64,000 nt of DNA from Bacteroidota bacterium (GCA_020832235.1 JAFIEZ010000008.1:1-64000), one strand, 5' to 3'. Shown: positions 25,282 to 35,595, counted from the first letter of the stretch. Numbers and translations: made by a program. Notes: generated by a model from the sequence alone, not told the origin.

Positions 25282-28200
25282 ATGAACAGAGTGAAACGCT
25301 ATTTGACTTTACTGAGCATATTATTATGTGTATCAGTAGCAGTATCAGCCCAAACCAACCGCGTATGGGTTGAAGAAAATGAGGATGGATGGCGACTGCT
25401 AGTTGACGGTCAGCCATTGATGGTTAACGGTATGAACTGGGATTATTTCCCAATCGGTACCAACTACGAATACGACTTCTGGGGACAACCCGATCGCTTT
25501 ATCCAGAATGCCCTCAACTATGAAATGGGGCTGCTTCAAAATATGGGCGTAAACGCCATTCGTGTTTACACCGGTATTACCCCAAGATGGGTTGAATATA
25601 TTTACGACAATTTCGGTATCTACACCATGCTTAACCACTCGTTTGGTCGCTATGGTGTTATGCTTAACGACGGTTGGATGGCTAACACCGAGTATTCCGA
25701 TCCTCGTGTTCAGGAACTCCTCCTGCGTGAAGTAACCGAAATGGTTGAAGAGTTTCGCGGTACCCGCGGACTTTTGCTTTATCTGCTCGGTAACGAGAAT
25801 AACTACGGACTTTTCTGGGGCGGTGCCGAAACGGAGGATATTCCTGTTGTTGACCGCACCTCTACGGTACGTGCACGTGCCATGTATCAGCTTTTCAATG
25901 AGGCAGCCCTGGCTATGAAAGATGTAGATCAGAATCGCCCGATAGCCATGGCTAATGGTGACCTCCTGTTCATGGACCTGGTCGTACAGTACATGCCCGA
26001 TATGGATATTTTCGGTGCAAACGTATATCGTGGCGAAACTTTTACCGATCTCTACGATCGTGTTGCTGCTGAATATGGCAAACCTGTACTGCTTACCGAG
26101 TTTGGCTCAGATGCATTTAACGCACGAACCAATCAGGAAGACCAGCTCATGCAGGCCCACTTCAAGCATCTTAACTGGCTTGACATCTATCAAAATGCAG
26201 CTGGTTTAGGTCGCGCAAACAATTCTATCGGTGGATTTACTTTCCAATGGAGTGACGGTTGGTGGAAGCTTGGTCAGACAGAAGACCTCGATGTTCATAA
26301 CACAGGCGCTTCATGGGCGAATGGCGGTTATTGGTGGGACTATCAAGAGGGCGAAAATAATATGAACGAGGAGTGGTTTGGTATTATGGCTAAGGGCCAG
26401 ACCAACGCAGCTGGTCATTTCGAGCTTTTCCCGCGTGCAGCCTACTATGTTTTGCAGCGAGCTCATCAACTTGATGTGTATGCACCAGGAACTACTCTGG
26501 AAACAATTGCCGAGTATTTCAGTCATATTAATCTGATGGATGCTGTACTTCAAGCTCGTGGCGATCGCGCCGCATTACAGGTAGAGCGCCTTTCAGGTAT
26601 CCGTCTGAGTCGATTTACTGCTGATTTTATGACCTTTAATACCGGCGGTGATAAAATTACCACACCGAATGCAGCCGATCCAAACACCCGCCAGTTCCCG
26701 AATGAACAGGGCTTTGATCACATGCAGTCGTTCTATATCGGAGTTGAGGCAGAGCCAGCACCAAATATGCGTGCTGAAGTACAATTCAACGTATTGGCGA
26801 ACGTAGCCCAGAACCCGATTGATGAGATTTTCTATGAAAATCGCGGTCGACAACTTGAGGTTCTTACTCCCGAAGGCATCGCTATGCTTCAGGATGTGAA
26901 TCGCCTGAAGGTGTACAATGCCAGTTATAGCTGGAACCACCGGATGTTTGATCTTACCGGTTTCTACCGAACGGGCCGCTACCACTGGGGGTATGAAGGT
27001 GACTTCTTTGGTCTGTATCCTGAAGCTAATTACGGTGACCAGATAGATATCTATAACGGCATAGCGCCGTTCGGATTCGAAGCCGCAGGCCGTCGTCAAT
27101 TTGATGGGCTTAAATTTGCTTTCGGTCCACAGCTTTGGTGGGGAGCCAACCCTGCATTTCTCGTGAAGTACCGCTACCGTCCCGGTCAGTGGGATATGGC
27201 CGCTATCTATCATGAAGATGTGGCAAAGCAAGGTCAGGCCGAAAGCTCCTTTGCTATTCCACAACCTAAAACCCGTCGTGTAACGTTTGCCGCAGGTCGC
27301 GATTTCGGTCCTCTCGGTGTTGAAGCCGGTGTAATTTGGGCTGGTCAGCCACTAAATGGTCGCGAATTCCAACTCTACCGTGAAAACAGTGATGGAAGCA
27401 GCAGTGTTTTTGTAGATGAAATCAAACCGGAAGATAACTGGGGTGGTAAAATCAAACTTACTGTTCAGCAAGGTAATTTTAACTGGTATGCACAGTCTGC
27501 GGTTATGGGCCTTGTTGCCAACGGTGGATTTGATCAAACCATGACATTCACCGGATGGCACCTGAAAGACAGCGGAAGCGGTAACCAGTATAATTTCCTT
27601 ACCGGTTTTGCCTACCAGCTGGGCAATTTTCAGATTGCTCCAAACTTCCTGTGGCAACAGCCAATTGAAGGTCCAATACCAACCGACGCCGGTGGTGCAT
27701 CACGACCAAGAAATATCCTGGATGATCCATTTGTGGTTCGAGCCAACAGAGAAATGGTTGCCGGTGAGCTCTTAATTACATTCGATCCCACTCCGGCTAC
27801 ATACATGTTCGACTGGAATAACGATTACCGCGAAGACGCTCCGTTTGCAGCTAGCGTAGGTTTCATTTATCGTCACCTGCCAACTACACAAGATGCTGCT
27901 ATCGGTATTCTTCCCGACGGTCGTACCACATTCGCCTTCCCTGGTGCGCCTCCTGCAAAAGATCTCTGGGAAGTACATGCACGCATCGTTTCGCGTCTGA
28001 GTCCGGATCTGGGTATGATAGCCCGTCTATATGGTGGCGATGCCCAGGCGAACGGCAGTGATGATCGGACCGTAAGCCGCTATGGTGGCGACCTCCGACT
28101 GATATATCGAAATATCATGTTGAATACATTTGCAAGAGTAAATGACTGGGGCCCCTACGATTATCACCGCGATTTTAACCTTACCTTCCCGCTTCAGCTC

Positions 28201-28425
28201 ATGGCCGATGTGTCTATGTCGCTTGGCGAACAAGATTGGTTCAATATGCCCCGCACCCGAATTGGTGTACGAGGTACATACCGTACACTCGATCAGTTTT
28301 CACCACGTTACGCTCCGGCTTTCATGACGGACCCAAGTGGCGCAACTGTACCTAACCCTACCGCCCCCGGTTTCGGGAACGGCAATGAGTGGGAGTTTAG
28401 AACCTACATTCAGATTAACATATAA
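25282..28425 (+). CDS. Clan GH-A glycosidase fused to a C-terminal outer-membrane beta-barrel-like domain
   Basis: The 1047-residue product has a signal peptide ending at VSAQ (residue 24). Residues about 28-390 form a TIM barrel of clan GH-A: GVNAIRVYTG near 90, the acid/base Glu172 in LGNEN and the nucleophile Glu273 in LLTEFGSDAF. The start of the domain resembles GH2 TIM barrels and GH72 glucanosyltransferases, but I do not fix a family. From about 400 to the end the sequence is a long series of alternating, aromatic-rich strands (LTGFYRTGRYHW, GLKFAFGPQLWWGA, FLVKYRYRPGQW) finishing in WEFRTYIQINI, the look of an outer-membrane barrel. Two domains in one chain would place a glycosidase on a pore or anchor at the surface. 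It shares a direction and short spacing (12 bases) with the next gene. Confidence 0.7.
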   Translation: MNRVKRYLTLLSILLCVSVAVSAQTNRVWVEENEDGWRLLVDGQPLMVNGMNWDYFPIGTNYEYDFWGQPDRFIQNALNYEMGLLQNMGVNAIRVYTGITPRWVEYIYDNFGIYTMLNHSFGRYGVMLNDGWMANTEYSDPRVQELLLREVTEMVEEFRGTRGLLLYLLGNENNYGLFWGGAETEDIPVVDRTSTVRARAMYQLFNEAALAMKDVDQNRPIAMANGDLLFMDLVVQYMPDMDIFGANVYRGETFTDLYDRVAAEYGKPVLLTEFGSDAFNARTNQEDQLMQAHFKHLNWLDIYQNAAGLGRANNSIGGFTFQWSDGWWKLGQTEDLDVHNTGASWANGGYWWDYQEGENNMNEEWFGIMAKGQTNAAGHFELFPRAAYYVLQRAHQLDVYAPGTTLETIAEYFSHINLMDAVLQARGDRAALQVERLSGIRLSRFTADFMTFNTGGDKITTPNAADPNTRQFPNEQGFDHMQSFYIGVEAEPAPNMRAEVQFNVLANVAQNPIDEIFYENRGRQLEVLTPEGIAMLQDVNRLKVYNASYSWNHRMFDLTGFYRTGRYHWGYEGDFFGLYPEANYGDQIDIYNGIAPFGFEAAGRRQFDGLKFAFGPQLWWGANPAFLVKYRYRPGQWDMAAIYHEDVAKQGQAESSFAIPQPKTRRVTFAAGRDFGPLGVEAGVIWAGQPLNGREFQLYRENSDGSSSVFVDEIKPEDNWGGKIKLTVQQGNFNWYAQSAVMGLVANGGFDQTMTFTGWHLKDSGSGNQYNFLTGFAYQLGNFQIAPNFLWQQPIEGPIPTDAGGASRPRNILDDPFVVRANREMVAGELLITFDPTPATYMFDWNNDYREDAPFAASVGFIYRHLPTTQDAAIGILPDGRTTFAFPGAPPAKDLWEVHARIVSRLSPDLGMIARLYGGDAQANGSDDRTVSRYGGDLRLIYRNIMLNTFARVNDWGPYDYHRDFNLTFPLQLMADVSMSLGEQDWFNMPRTRIGVRGTYRTLDQFSPRYAPAFMTDPSGATVPNPTAPGFGNGNEWEFRTYIQINI

Positions 28426-28437
28426 GGAACTAAACGA

Positions 28438-29877
28438 ATGTTTATTAGCATGAAGAATTTAGTCTTAAACAATATGAAATACGCACTAGTAATGAGCCTT
28501 CTGCTGATTGTCAGCATCACGGCCTGTGAACGAGCGGTAGATGGACTCGCGGAGCCTGAGCTTACCTCAAATCCTGAAGTCTTTATCGATAGCTTTAGTC
28601 CGGGACTCGAATATTACCCGTACGAGGGCTCTCTTATGAATGCATTTACCGTAGATACCGACGTATTCTTCGGGAATCGCGGTGCATCAATGCGTTTTGA
28701 CGTACCTAATGTTGGTGACCCGATGGGCGCATTCGCTGGAGCTATCTTCAGAGATGACTTTGGAGGCAGAAACCTGACTTCCTACAATGCCCTTACCTTC
28801 TATGCCAAAGGCACAAGAGGCGGAACCATAAACGATATCGGTTTCGGTCAGGATTTCCTGGGGAATCAATTCGAAGTTACCCGTCAGAATATGAGGCTTA
28901 CCACCAACTGGCGTAAGTACACCATTCCAATTCCCGACCCTTCATTGCTAACTGCCAGCCAGGGTCTCTTCTGGTATGCCGAAGGTCCTGAGGATGGCGA
29001 GGGCTATACTTTCTGGATTGACGAGTTGAGATACGAGTTTATCGAGAATATGGCACAGCCTCGTCCTGCTATTTTCAATGGGGAAGAAGTTACACAAACA
29101 TCTTTTGTTGGTTCGGGGCCGCAGGTAACAGGGTTAGCCTATACCATCAATCAGGCTGACGGTATCGATGTTACTGTACGACCTGCTCCTGCATATTTCA
29201 CGTTCAGCAGCTCCAATCCATCAGTAGCGACCGTTGACGAGACAGGGCGCGTGAACGTTTTGGCTGCTGGAAATGCAGATATTACGGCATCATTGGCAGG
29301 TATACCAGCCACCGGTAAGTTAACGGTGGAGTCAATGGGTGAGTTTACCTTTGCGCCCACCCCTACCCGAAATCCAGCCAATGTTATCTCCATCTTCAGT
29401 GATGTATATGAAAACGTACCGGTTGATTTCTACAACGGATTCTACGAGCCGTTCCAGACAACAACATCGAACGACTTCGAGATTAATGGTGATAATATTC
29501 TTGCTTATGAGAACTTCAACTTTGTTGGGATCGAGTTCAGACAGAATGTGCCCACCATTGACGGAACCAACATGACGCACCTTACTATGGACGTCTTCCT
29601 TCCTAACCCTGTTCCGCCCGGTTCTGCTTTAAGAGCACGGATTGTGAACAATGTGGGTGCCGGAGAGAGCTCCGTAAGTGCAACTATATTCCAGAACATT
29701 GGAACAAACCGATTGGTATCCGGAGAGTGGATAACCCTCGAGGTAGACATCAGAACGCTGTCACCGCGAAATAATCTGGGTCAGATAGTATTAGATTCCG
29801 ATCAGGGGCCTGCTTTACGCGGAGCCACCATCTGGGTTGATAATATCTATCTGTACAATGCGAACGCACCAGACTAA
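28438..29877 (+). CDS. Surface glycan-binding-type lipoprotein with Ig-like (Big_2) domain
   Basis: The 479-residue product carries a lipobox (ITAC, Cys30 counted from 28438; an internal start at 28474 is also possible). Residues about 45-200 and 310-479 resemble carbohydrate-binding beta sandwiches (ALTFYAKGTRGG, YTFWIDELRYEF; THLTMDVFLP, ATIWVDNIYLYN). Between them, about 220-300, lies a bacterial Ig-like domain (FTFSSSNPSVATVDETGRVNVLAAGNADITA). It has no catalytic signature and probably captures glucan at the outer membrane, as SusE/SGBP proteins do in SusCD systems. A ribosome binding site (AAGGA) precedes it 12 bases after the fused glycosidase. Confidence 0.7.
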   Translation: MFISMKNLVLNNMKYALVMSLLLIVSITACERAVDGLAEPELTSNPEVFIDSFSPGLEYYPYEGSLMNAFTVDTDVFFGNRGASMRFDVPNVGDPMGAFAGAIFRDDFGGRNLTSYNALTFYAKGTRGGTINDIGFGQDFLGNQFEVTRQNMRLTTNWRKYTIPIPDPSLLTASQGLFWYAEGPEDGEGYTFWIDELRYEFIENMAQPRPAIFNGEEVTQTSFVGSGPQVTGLAYTINQADGIDVTVRPAPAYFTFSSSNPSVATVDETGRVNVLAAGNADITASLAGIPATGKLTVESMGEFTFAPTPTRNPANVISIFSDVYENVPVDFYNGFYEPFQTTTSNDFEINGDNILAYENFNFVGIEFRQNVPTIDGTNMTHLTMDVFLPNPVPPGSALRARIVNNVGAGESSVSATIFQNIGTNRLVSGEWITLEVDIRTLSPRNNLGQIVLDSDQGPALRGATIWVDNIYLYNANAPD

Positions 29878-29899
29878 GTACATAATTGTTTTAAAAATT

Positions 29900-30730
29900 A
29901 TGAGACAATTTGCTATGTCAATAATCGCTGTCTTTATTGCTGCATCCCTATCATGGGGATGCAGTGATGTTAATGATCCTGAAGTAAATCGTTTTCCAAA
30001 CCTGGTTTGGAGTGACGAGTTTGATGTGGAGGGAAGTGTAGATCCAAATCGATGGATATTTGATATCGGAACCGGAGCTGAAGTAGGACTGCAGGGCTGG
30101 GGAAACCAGGAATTGCAATACTACACCGACCGTCCCGAAAACGTGAAAGTAGAAGGAGGCATGCTCCATATTACTGCCCGCCGAGAGTCGTTCAGCGGCT
30201 CTAACTTTACTTCCGGTAAAATCCTCACCAGAGGCCTCTTCGAAACAACCTATGGCCGATTCGAAGCCAGTATAAAGCTTCCTTTCGGACAAGGTATATG
30301 GCCGGCATTCTGGCTGCTCGGTGATGACTCTGACGGAACGGTTATCTGGCCGCAAATCGGTGAAATAGACATCATGGAGTACCGTGGTCAGCAGCCAACC
30401 ATCATTCATGGCAGCGTGCATGGTCCGGGTTACTCCGGCGGCAATGCTGTTACCAAAACCTATCAGCTTACCAACTCCAGATTCGACACGAAATTTCATG
30501 TGTTCGCAATTGAGTGGGGACCTGATTTTATCGACTTCTTTGTAGATGATGTGCTTTACAATACGATCACACCATCGGATGTCGGCAATAACGAATGGGT
30601 ATTCAACGACAATACCTTTTACATCATTTTGAACGTCGCTGTAGGCGGGACCTTTGTAGGCTCGCCGAATAATAGTACCCCTTTTCCTCAAACCATGCTG
30701 GTCGATTACGTGAGAGTGTATTCCAAATAA
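29900..30730 (+). CDS. GH16 endo-beta-1,3-glucanase (laminarinase-type) lipoprotein
   Basis: About 276 residues from the ATG at 29900; a start at 29837 lies inside the preceding gene and would spoil the signal sequence. The lipobox SWGC (Cys21) predicts membrane attachment. The GH16 fold is clear: VWSDEFDVEGSVDPNRWIFDIGTG, NQELQYYTDR, and the catalytic GEIDIMEYRG with Glu155, Asp157 and Glu160. The extra Met in the ExDxME motif is the form found in laminarinases. WPAFWLLG and FIDFFVDDVLYNT complete the family pattern. It should cut beta-1,3-glucan internally at the cell surface or in the periplasm. Confidence 0.9.
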   Translation: MRQFAMSIIAVFIAASLSWGCSDVNDPEVNRFPNLVWSDEFDVEGSVDPNRWIFDIGTGAEVGLQGWGNQELQYYTDRPENVKVEGGMLHITARRESFSGSNFTSGKILTRGLFETTYGRFEASIKLPFGQGIWPAFWLLGDDSDGTVIWPQIGEIDIMEYRGQQPTIIHGSVHGPGYSGGNAVTKTYQLTNSRFDTKFHVFAIEWGPDFIDFFVDDVLYNTITPSDVGNNEWVFNDNTFYIILNVAVGGTFVGSPNNSTPFPQTMLVDYVRVYSK

Positions 30731-30797
30731 AACGCTCTTCCATACAATCTATTTATTATTAGTTGTTAACCAAACCTGAACTTAAAATTTTAACACC

Positions 30798-33700
30798 TTG
30801 TCTATCTCAACAGAACAAATTCAGAACGGTAAATGGTTTAAAATAACGAACTACCACACGATGCGTCCTTTTTTTATGAGCATCGTAAGTGATTCTAACC
30901 ATTGGATGTTTATTTCGAGTAACGGTGGACTAACCGCAGGCCGAAAAAACAATGAATATGCCTTATTCCCATATTATACCGACGATAAAATAACCGAATC
31001 AGCAGATATAACGGGCAGCAAAACTATTGTACAGGTAACATCCGGCGAACAATTAATAATCTGGGAGCCTTTTTCTGAGCGCAATGCCGACAAGTACAAA
31101 CTCACCCGTAATTTGTACAAAAGCTTTTATGGTAACAAGATCATGTTTGAGGAAGTGAACCATGATCTGGGTCTCACATACAGCTATGAATGGAACTCGA
31201 GTAACCTATACGGTTTTGTGCGTAAGTCGGAACTTCGCAATCATTCTGGTAAGGTCTGCAAGGTTAAGATATTGGATGGTATTCAGAATATTATGCCGTA
31301 TGGCGTTGACCCCGACCTTCAGACCGCGTCGTCCAATCTGGCTGATGCATACAAGCGTAGTGAACTCGCCGGCGAATCAGGTTTGGGGATCTATGCCCTG
31401 AGTGCCATTATTGTCGATAAAGCCGAGCCTAGTGAAGCTCTTAAAGCTAATGTGGTATGGTCGCTCGGTGTTGAAAACCCAAACTACTTGCTATCATCGT
31501 TACAGTTGAACGCGTTCCGCAAGGGGCAGGATGTTCAACCGGAGTATGATATTAAAGGCGAGAAAGGTGCGTATTTCACAGTCAGTGAGGTAGAGCTGGA
31601 AAATGATACCGCACGTAACTGGCAACTCGTGGCTAATGTAAATCAGCATCATGGCCAGGTTATTGCCCTGGATAAAGAAATTCGAGAGAATGTTAGTCTA
31701 TCGGAACGCATTGAAACCGACATCCAAAAAGGAACAGAAACATTAATTCAGCTCATTGCCGGAGCCGACGGACTACGTACCAGCGCCGATCCGCTTAAAG
31801 ATGCACGCCATTATTCCAACGTACTGTTCAATATCATGCGTGGTGGGACATTTGATCAGAATTATAACATCGAAAAAGGCGATCTGACCGGCTACTTGCG
31901 CAACGCAAGCAGAGAGGTATACGAGCGTAATGCCGATTTCATAGGTTCATTGCCGGAGTTACTTGATAAGAGTACGTTGTATGACCGACTTGCAGACTGT
32001 ACAGATCCGGATTTGTATCGCCTTTGCAAAGAATACCTGCCACTCAAATTCAGTCGCCGACACGGCGATCCAAGCAGACCGTGGAATAAGTTTTCTATCA
32101 ACACAAACAGTGAAATAGACGGTTCCAAAATTCTGGATTACGAGGGCAACTGGAGAGACATTTTCCAGAACTGGGAAGCACTCGTGCATTCGTATCCTGG
32201 TTTCATCGAGGGGATGATATTCAAGTTTTTAAACACATCTACCTTCGATGGATATAACCCCTACCGCGTCACCAAAGGTGGATTCGACTGGGAAACGATC
32301 GAACCCGATAATCCCTGGTCGTACATTGGCTACTGGGGAGATCATCAAATTATATACCTGCTTAAGTTTCTGGAGTTTTACCATCAGCGCGAACCCAGCG
32401 CGATGCAGAAGTTATTTAGCAGAAACATATTTGTGTACGCTAATGTACCCTACAAAATTAAGTCGTATGACCAGATCTCCAATGATCCAAAGAATACCAT
32501 AGATTTTGATGAAGATCTTGATCGGCATATACGCGATCAGGTTGCCCGAAAAGGCGCCGATGGTGCTTTATTAAAATTGACGAACGGTGGCATATACCGG
32601 GTTAACTTCTTAGAGAAAATACTGGCCACAGTACTCGCAAAAATGTCGAACTTCATCCCCGAAGGCGGTATTTGGATGAATACGCAACGACCCGAGTGGA
32701 ATGACGCCAATAATGCTCTTGTAGGCAACGGGGTTTCCATGGTTACTCTGTACTACCTGCGCCGGTTCCTGAAGTTTTTCCAAAGCGTGGTTGAAGAAAG
32801 CTCGTTTACAGATACCGAAATATCGGATGAGCTTAAGACCTTCTTTTCAAGTGTTGCATTGGTGCTCATTGACAATAAGCGTCTGTTAAATGGCGGTATG
32901 AATGATGCAGCTCGTAAACGTATTACCGACGCTCTGGGCAAAGCAGGCAGTGATTATCGCTCCGAAATTTATAAAAAAGGATTTAAGGGAGAGACGAGCG
33001 AAATCCACAAAGGCGAATTGCTCCAATTTATTGAGCAATCGCTTGAGTGGTTAGAGCATTCTATTGATGCAAACCAGCGTGAAGATGGATTGTATCACAG
33101 CTATAATATCATGACCATGATGCCGGAAGGTATTCGCATTGAGTATCTTAGCGAAATGCTGGAAGGGCAGGTAGCTGTATTGAGCTCCCATTACCTTAAT
33201 CCTGAAAGTGCAGCCAGTGTACTCAATGCGCTTCGAAACAGCGCCCTTTACAGAGCTGATCAAAACAGTTATATGCTGTATCCGAACAAGAGCTTGCCGG
33301 GATTCCTTCAAAAAAATCAGATTCCTGAAACAGCAATCGTACGTTCGCCGCTGCTTAAAAAGCTGGTAGCCGATGGTAATACAACGTTGATTATCAAAGA
33401 TGTAAATGGAGGATACCATTTTAATGGGAACTTCCGAAATGCCACCGATGTATCCAAAGCGCTGGAAGAACTTAGTAGTTCAGGCTATAAAGCACTGGTG
33501 ACGGCCGATGCCAATGTGGTTCTCGAAATTTTTGAAGAAGTGTTTAATCATAAAGCCTTCACGGGTAGATCCGGTACATTCTTTGCCTATGAAGGACTCG
33601 GATCGATATACTGGCACATGGTTTCAAAACTTTACCTTGCTGCCCATGAGGTTGCTCTTGAAGCTAAAAGAACCGATAACCCATGCGCTGAAACCCTTCT

Positions 33701-34205
33701 GAATCATTTCCATGCGATTGGCGACGGGATTGGGATTCATAAAACACCAAAGCTTTATGGTGCTTTCCCTACCGACCCATATTCCCACACACCATGGCAC
33801 AGAGGTGCTCAGCAACCCGGCATGACCGGTCAGGTGAAAGAAGACATCCTGGTAAGTATCGGCGAACTCGGTATTCAATCAAAAGGGGGTGAATTGCAAT
33901 TCAAGCCCAGATTGCTTCGTAAAGCCGAGTTCACGCAAGCGCCTACTCGTTTAGATTTTGTAAATGTGAAGCAGGAACAAGAGACGGTAGAGATACCATC
34001 CGGCGGATTGTGCTTCTCCTATGTACAAGTACCCGTTGTATACAGTATATCTGATTACGACAAAATCAAGGTAATCTACCGAAACGGAGAGGAGCAAACT
34101 GCTGATGGTCTCATTCTCGGGCCTTCTATAAGCAGAAATATATTCGATCGTACCGGTGAAATTAAGCAATTGCACGTGATGCTACGCGAAAACCACCTTA
34201 ACTAA
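30798..34205 (+). CDS. GH149-like beta-1,3-glucan phosphorylase
   Basis: The 1135-residue product has no signal peptide, so it is cytosolic. It opens WFKITNYHTMRPFFMSIVSDSNHWMFISSNGGLTAGRKN, the N-terminal beta sandwich of disaccharide-phosphorylase-type enzymes, and has the helical barrel with RPEWNDANNALVGNG; Asp636 there corresponds to the catalytic Asp in GH94 relatives. Size (about 1,100) and Gram-negative context match GH149 rather than GH94 or GH161. These enzymes split beta-1,3-gluco-oligosaccharides with phosphate into glucose 1-phosphate. The start is a TTG (30798); no in-frame ATG would keep the N-terminal strands. It lies between the GH16 and GH17 genes, 12 bases before the latter. 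Confidence 0.75.
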   Translation: MSISTEQIQNGKWFKITNYHTMRPFFMSIVSDSNHWMFISSNGGLTAGRKNNEYALFPYYTDDKITESADITGSKTIVQVTSGEQLIIWEPFSERNADKYKLTRNLYKSFYGNKIMFEEVNHDLGLTYSYEWNSSNLYGFVRKSELRNHSGKVCKVKILDGIQNIMPYGVDPDLQTASSNLADAYKRSELAGESGLGIYALSAIIVDKAEPSEALKANVVWSLGVENPNYLLSSLQLNAFRKGQDVQPEYDIKGEKGAYFTVSEVELENDTARNWQLVANVNQHHGQVIALDKEIRENVSLSERIETDIQKGTETLIQLIAGADGLRTSADPLKDARHYSNVLFNIMRGGTFDQNYNIEKGDLTGYLRNASREVYERNADFIGSLPELLDKSTLYDRLADCTDPDLYRLCKEYLPLKFSRRHGDPSRPWNKFSINTNSEIDGSKILDYEGNWRDIFQNWEALVHSYPGFIEGMIFKFLNTSTFDGYNPYRVTKGGFDWETIEPDNPWSYIGYWGDHQIIYLLKFLEFYHQREPSAMQKLFSRNIFVYANVPYKIKSYDQISNDPKNTIDFDEDLDRHIRDQVARKGADGALLKLTNGGIYRVNFLEKILATVLAKMSNFIPEGGIWMNTQRPEWNDANNALVGNGVSMVTLYYLRRFLKFFQSVVEESSFTDTEISDELKTFFSSVALVLIDNKRLLNGGMNDAARKRITDALGKAGSDYRSEIYKKGFKGETSEIHKGELLQFIEQSLEWLEHSIDANQREDGLYHSYNIMTMMPEGIRIEYLSEMLEGQVAVLSSHYLNPESAASVLNALRNSALYRADQNSYMLYPNKSLPGFLQKNQIPETAIVRSPLLKKLVADGNTTLIIKDVNGGYHFNGNFRNATDVSKALEELSSSGYKALVTADANVVLEIFEEVFNHKAFTGRSGTFFAYEGLGSIYWHMVSKLYLAAHEVALEAKRTDNPCAETLLNHFHAIGDGIGIHKTPKLYGAFPTDPYSHTPWHRGAQQPGMTGQVKEDILVSIGELGIQSKGGELQFKPRLLRKAEFTQAPTRLDFVNVKQEQETVEIPSGGLCFSYVQVPVVYSISDYDKIKVIYRNGEEQTADGLILGPSISRNIFDRTGEIKQLHVMLRENHLN

Positions 34206-34217
34206 TATCTAGCAGTT

Positions 34218-35501
34218 ATGTTTCGAAAAATAATTCCATTGATTCTTGTCCTTAGCATTATGGCATCTTGTGCACCCACACAAAAGCACGATTTCTCAGC
34301 GATTACCATAACCGCGGAGGAAATTTTAGGCAATCCGGACTATCAAGCGATTTCCTTCGGGGCGTACCGCGAGAATACGCGGGATATTCAGCCTACGATA
34401 CCTCAGCTCAAAGACGATATCCGACTGCTCCACGCTATGGGTGTAAGGGTACTGCGTACATACAACGTGTACCTGCCTGAAGCAACCAATCTGCTCAAAG
34501 CCATCAGAGAAGTTCGCGCTGAGGATCCTGAATTTGAAATGTATGTGATGCTCGGAGCCTGGATTGACGCGAAGAATGCCTGGACGGATGAACCGGAGCG
34601 CATTCGCGATGTTGATGCACCCCGAAATGCCGAGGAAATAGCGCGCTCTGTAGAACTCGCCCAGGAATTTCCTGACATTGTGAAAATCATAGCGGTAGGT
34701 AACGAAGCTATGGTGCATTGGGCGCAGGAATATTACGTTGAGCCCTCTATCATCCTCCGATGGGTTCGCCATCTTCAAGATTTAAAGCGACAAGGTGAAT
34801 TACCTGAATCGCTGTGGATTACCACATCCGATAACTTCGCCTCATGGGGAGGCGGTGGAGAAGAGTATCACAACGAAGACCTCAACGACCTTATCCGCGA
34901 AGTGGACTTTATTTCGATGCATACCTATCCGATGCACGATACCTACTATAACCCGGAATTCTGGGGGGTGCCACGCGAAGAGTATGGACTAAGTGATCGT
35001 GAAAAGGTACATGCCGCCATGATCCGTTCACGTGATTATGCCATAGCGCAGTTCGAAAGCGTAGTTGAATACATGCGTAGTCTCGGAGTAGAGAAACCTG
35101 TTCACATTGGCGAAACCGGCTGGGCAACCATCTCCAACGAGAAATATGGTCCCGACGGAATGCGCGCCATTGATGAGTACAAATCAGGTCTTTACTATCA
35201 GCATATCCGAGAGTGGTCAAACGCAAACAACATCAGTGTTTTCTATTTCGAGGCATTTGATGAGCCCTGGAAAGATGCCGGAAATCCAATGGGATCTGAA
35301 AACCATTTCGGACTCATCAACCTGCAGGCTCAGGCGAAGTTTCCAATATGGCATTATGTGGATGCCGGGGTGTTCGACGGACTTACCCGCGACGGGGTAC
35401 CGATAACCAAAACATACGGAGGCGATCTGGATTCACTGCTGCGCGATGTGCTGGTACCGCCCACCGCAGCGGAAATTCGGGCAATGCGGGAAAATGAATA
35501 G
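34218..35501 (+). CDS. GH17 beta-1,3-glucanase-type lipoprotein
   Basis: The 427-residue product has a short signal peptide with lipobox IMASC (Cys18). The GH17 barrel runs through residues about 50-395 with the proton donor Glu163 in IAVGNEAM and the nucleophile Glu299 in VHIGETGWAT; FYFEAFDEPWK near 340 is the last barrel strand. A C-terminal extension of about 40 residues (DGLTRDGVPITKTYGGDL...) follows. GH17 enzymes hydrolyse or transglycosylate beta-1,3-glucan. It resembles the 319-residue cytosolic GH17 at 39202 more than the other two copies. It begins 12 bases after the phosphorylase gene. Confidence 0.88.
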   Translation: MFRKIIPLILVLSIMASCAPTQKHDFSAITITAEEILGNPDYQAISFGAYRENTRDIQPTIPQLKDDIRLLHAMGVRVLRTYNVYLPEATNLLKAIREVRAEDPEFEMYVMLGAWIDAKNAWTDEPERIRDVDAPRNAEEIARSVELAQEFPDIVKIIAVGNEAMVHWAQEYYVEPSIILRWVRHLQDLKRQGELPESLWITTSDNFASWGGGGEEYHNEDLNDLIREVDFISMHTYPMHDTYYNPEFWGVPREEYGLSDREKVHAAMIRSRDYAIAQFESVVEYMRSLGVEKPVHIGETGWATISNEKYGPDGMRAIDEYKSGLYYQHIREWSNANNISVFYFEAFDEPWKDAGNPMGSENHFGLINLQAQAKFPIWHYVDAGVFDGLTRDGVPITKTYGGDLDSLLRDVLVPPTAAEIRAMRENE

Positions 35502-35595
35502 CTGGGTAGAGGTGATCTGATGGAGTTGAAATAGGTTGGTCTGGTTAACAAATACAAGCGATGGGATTTAAACAGAATTAATTTAAAGCACAATT

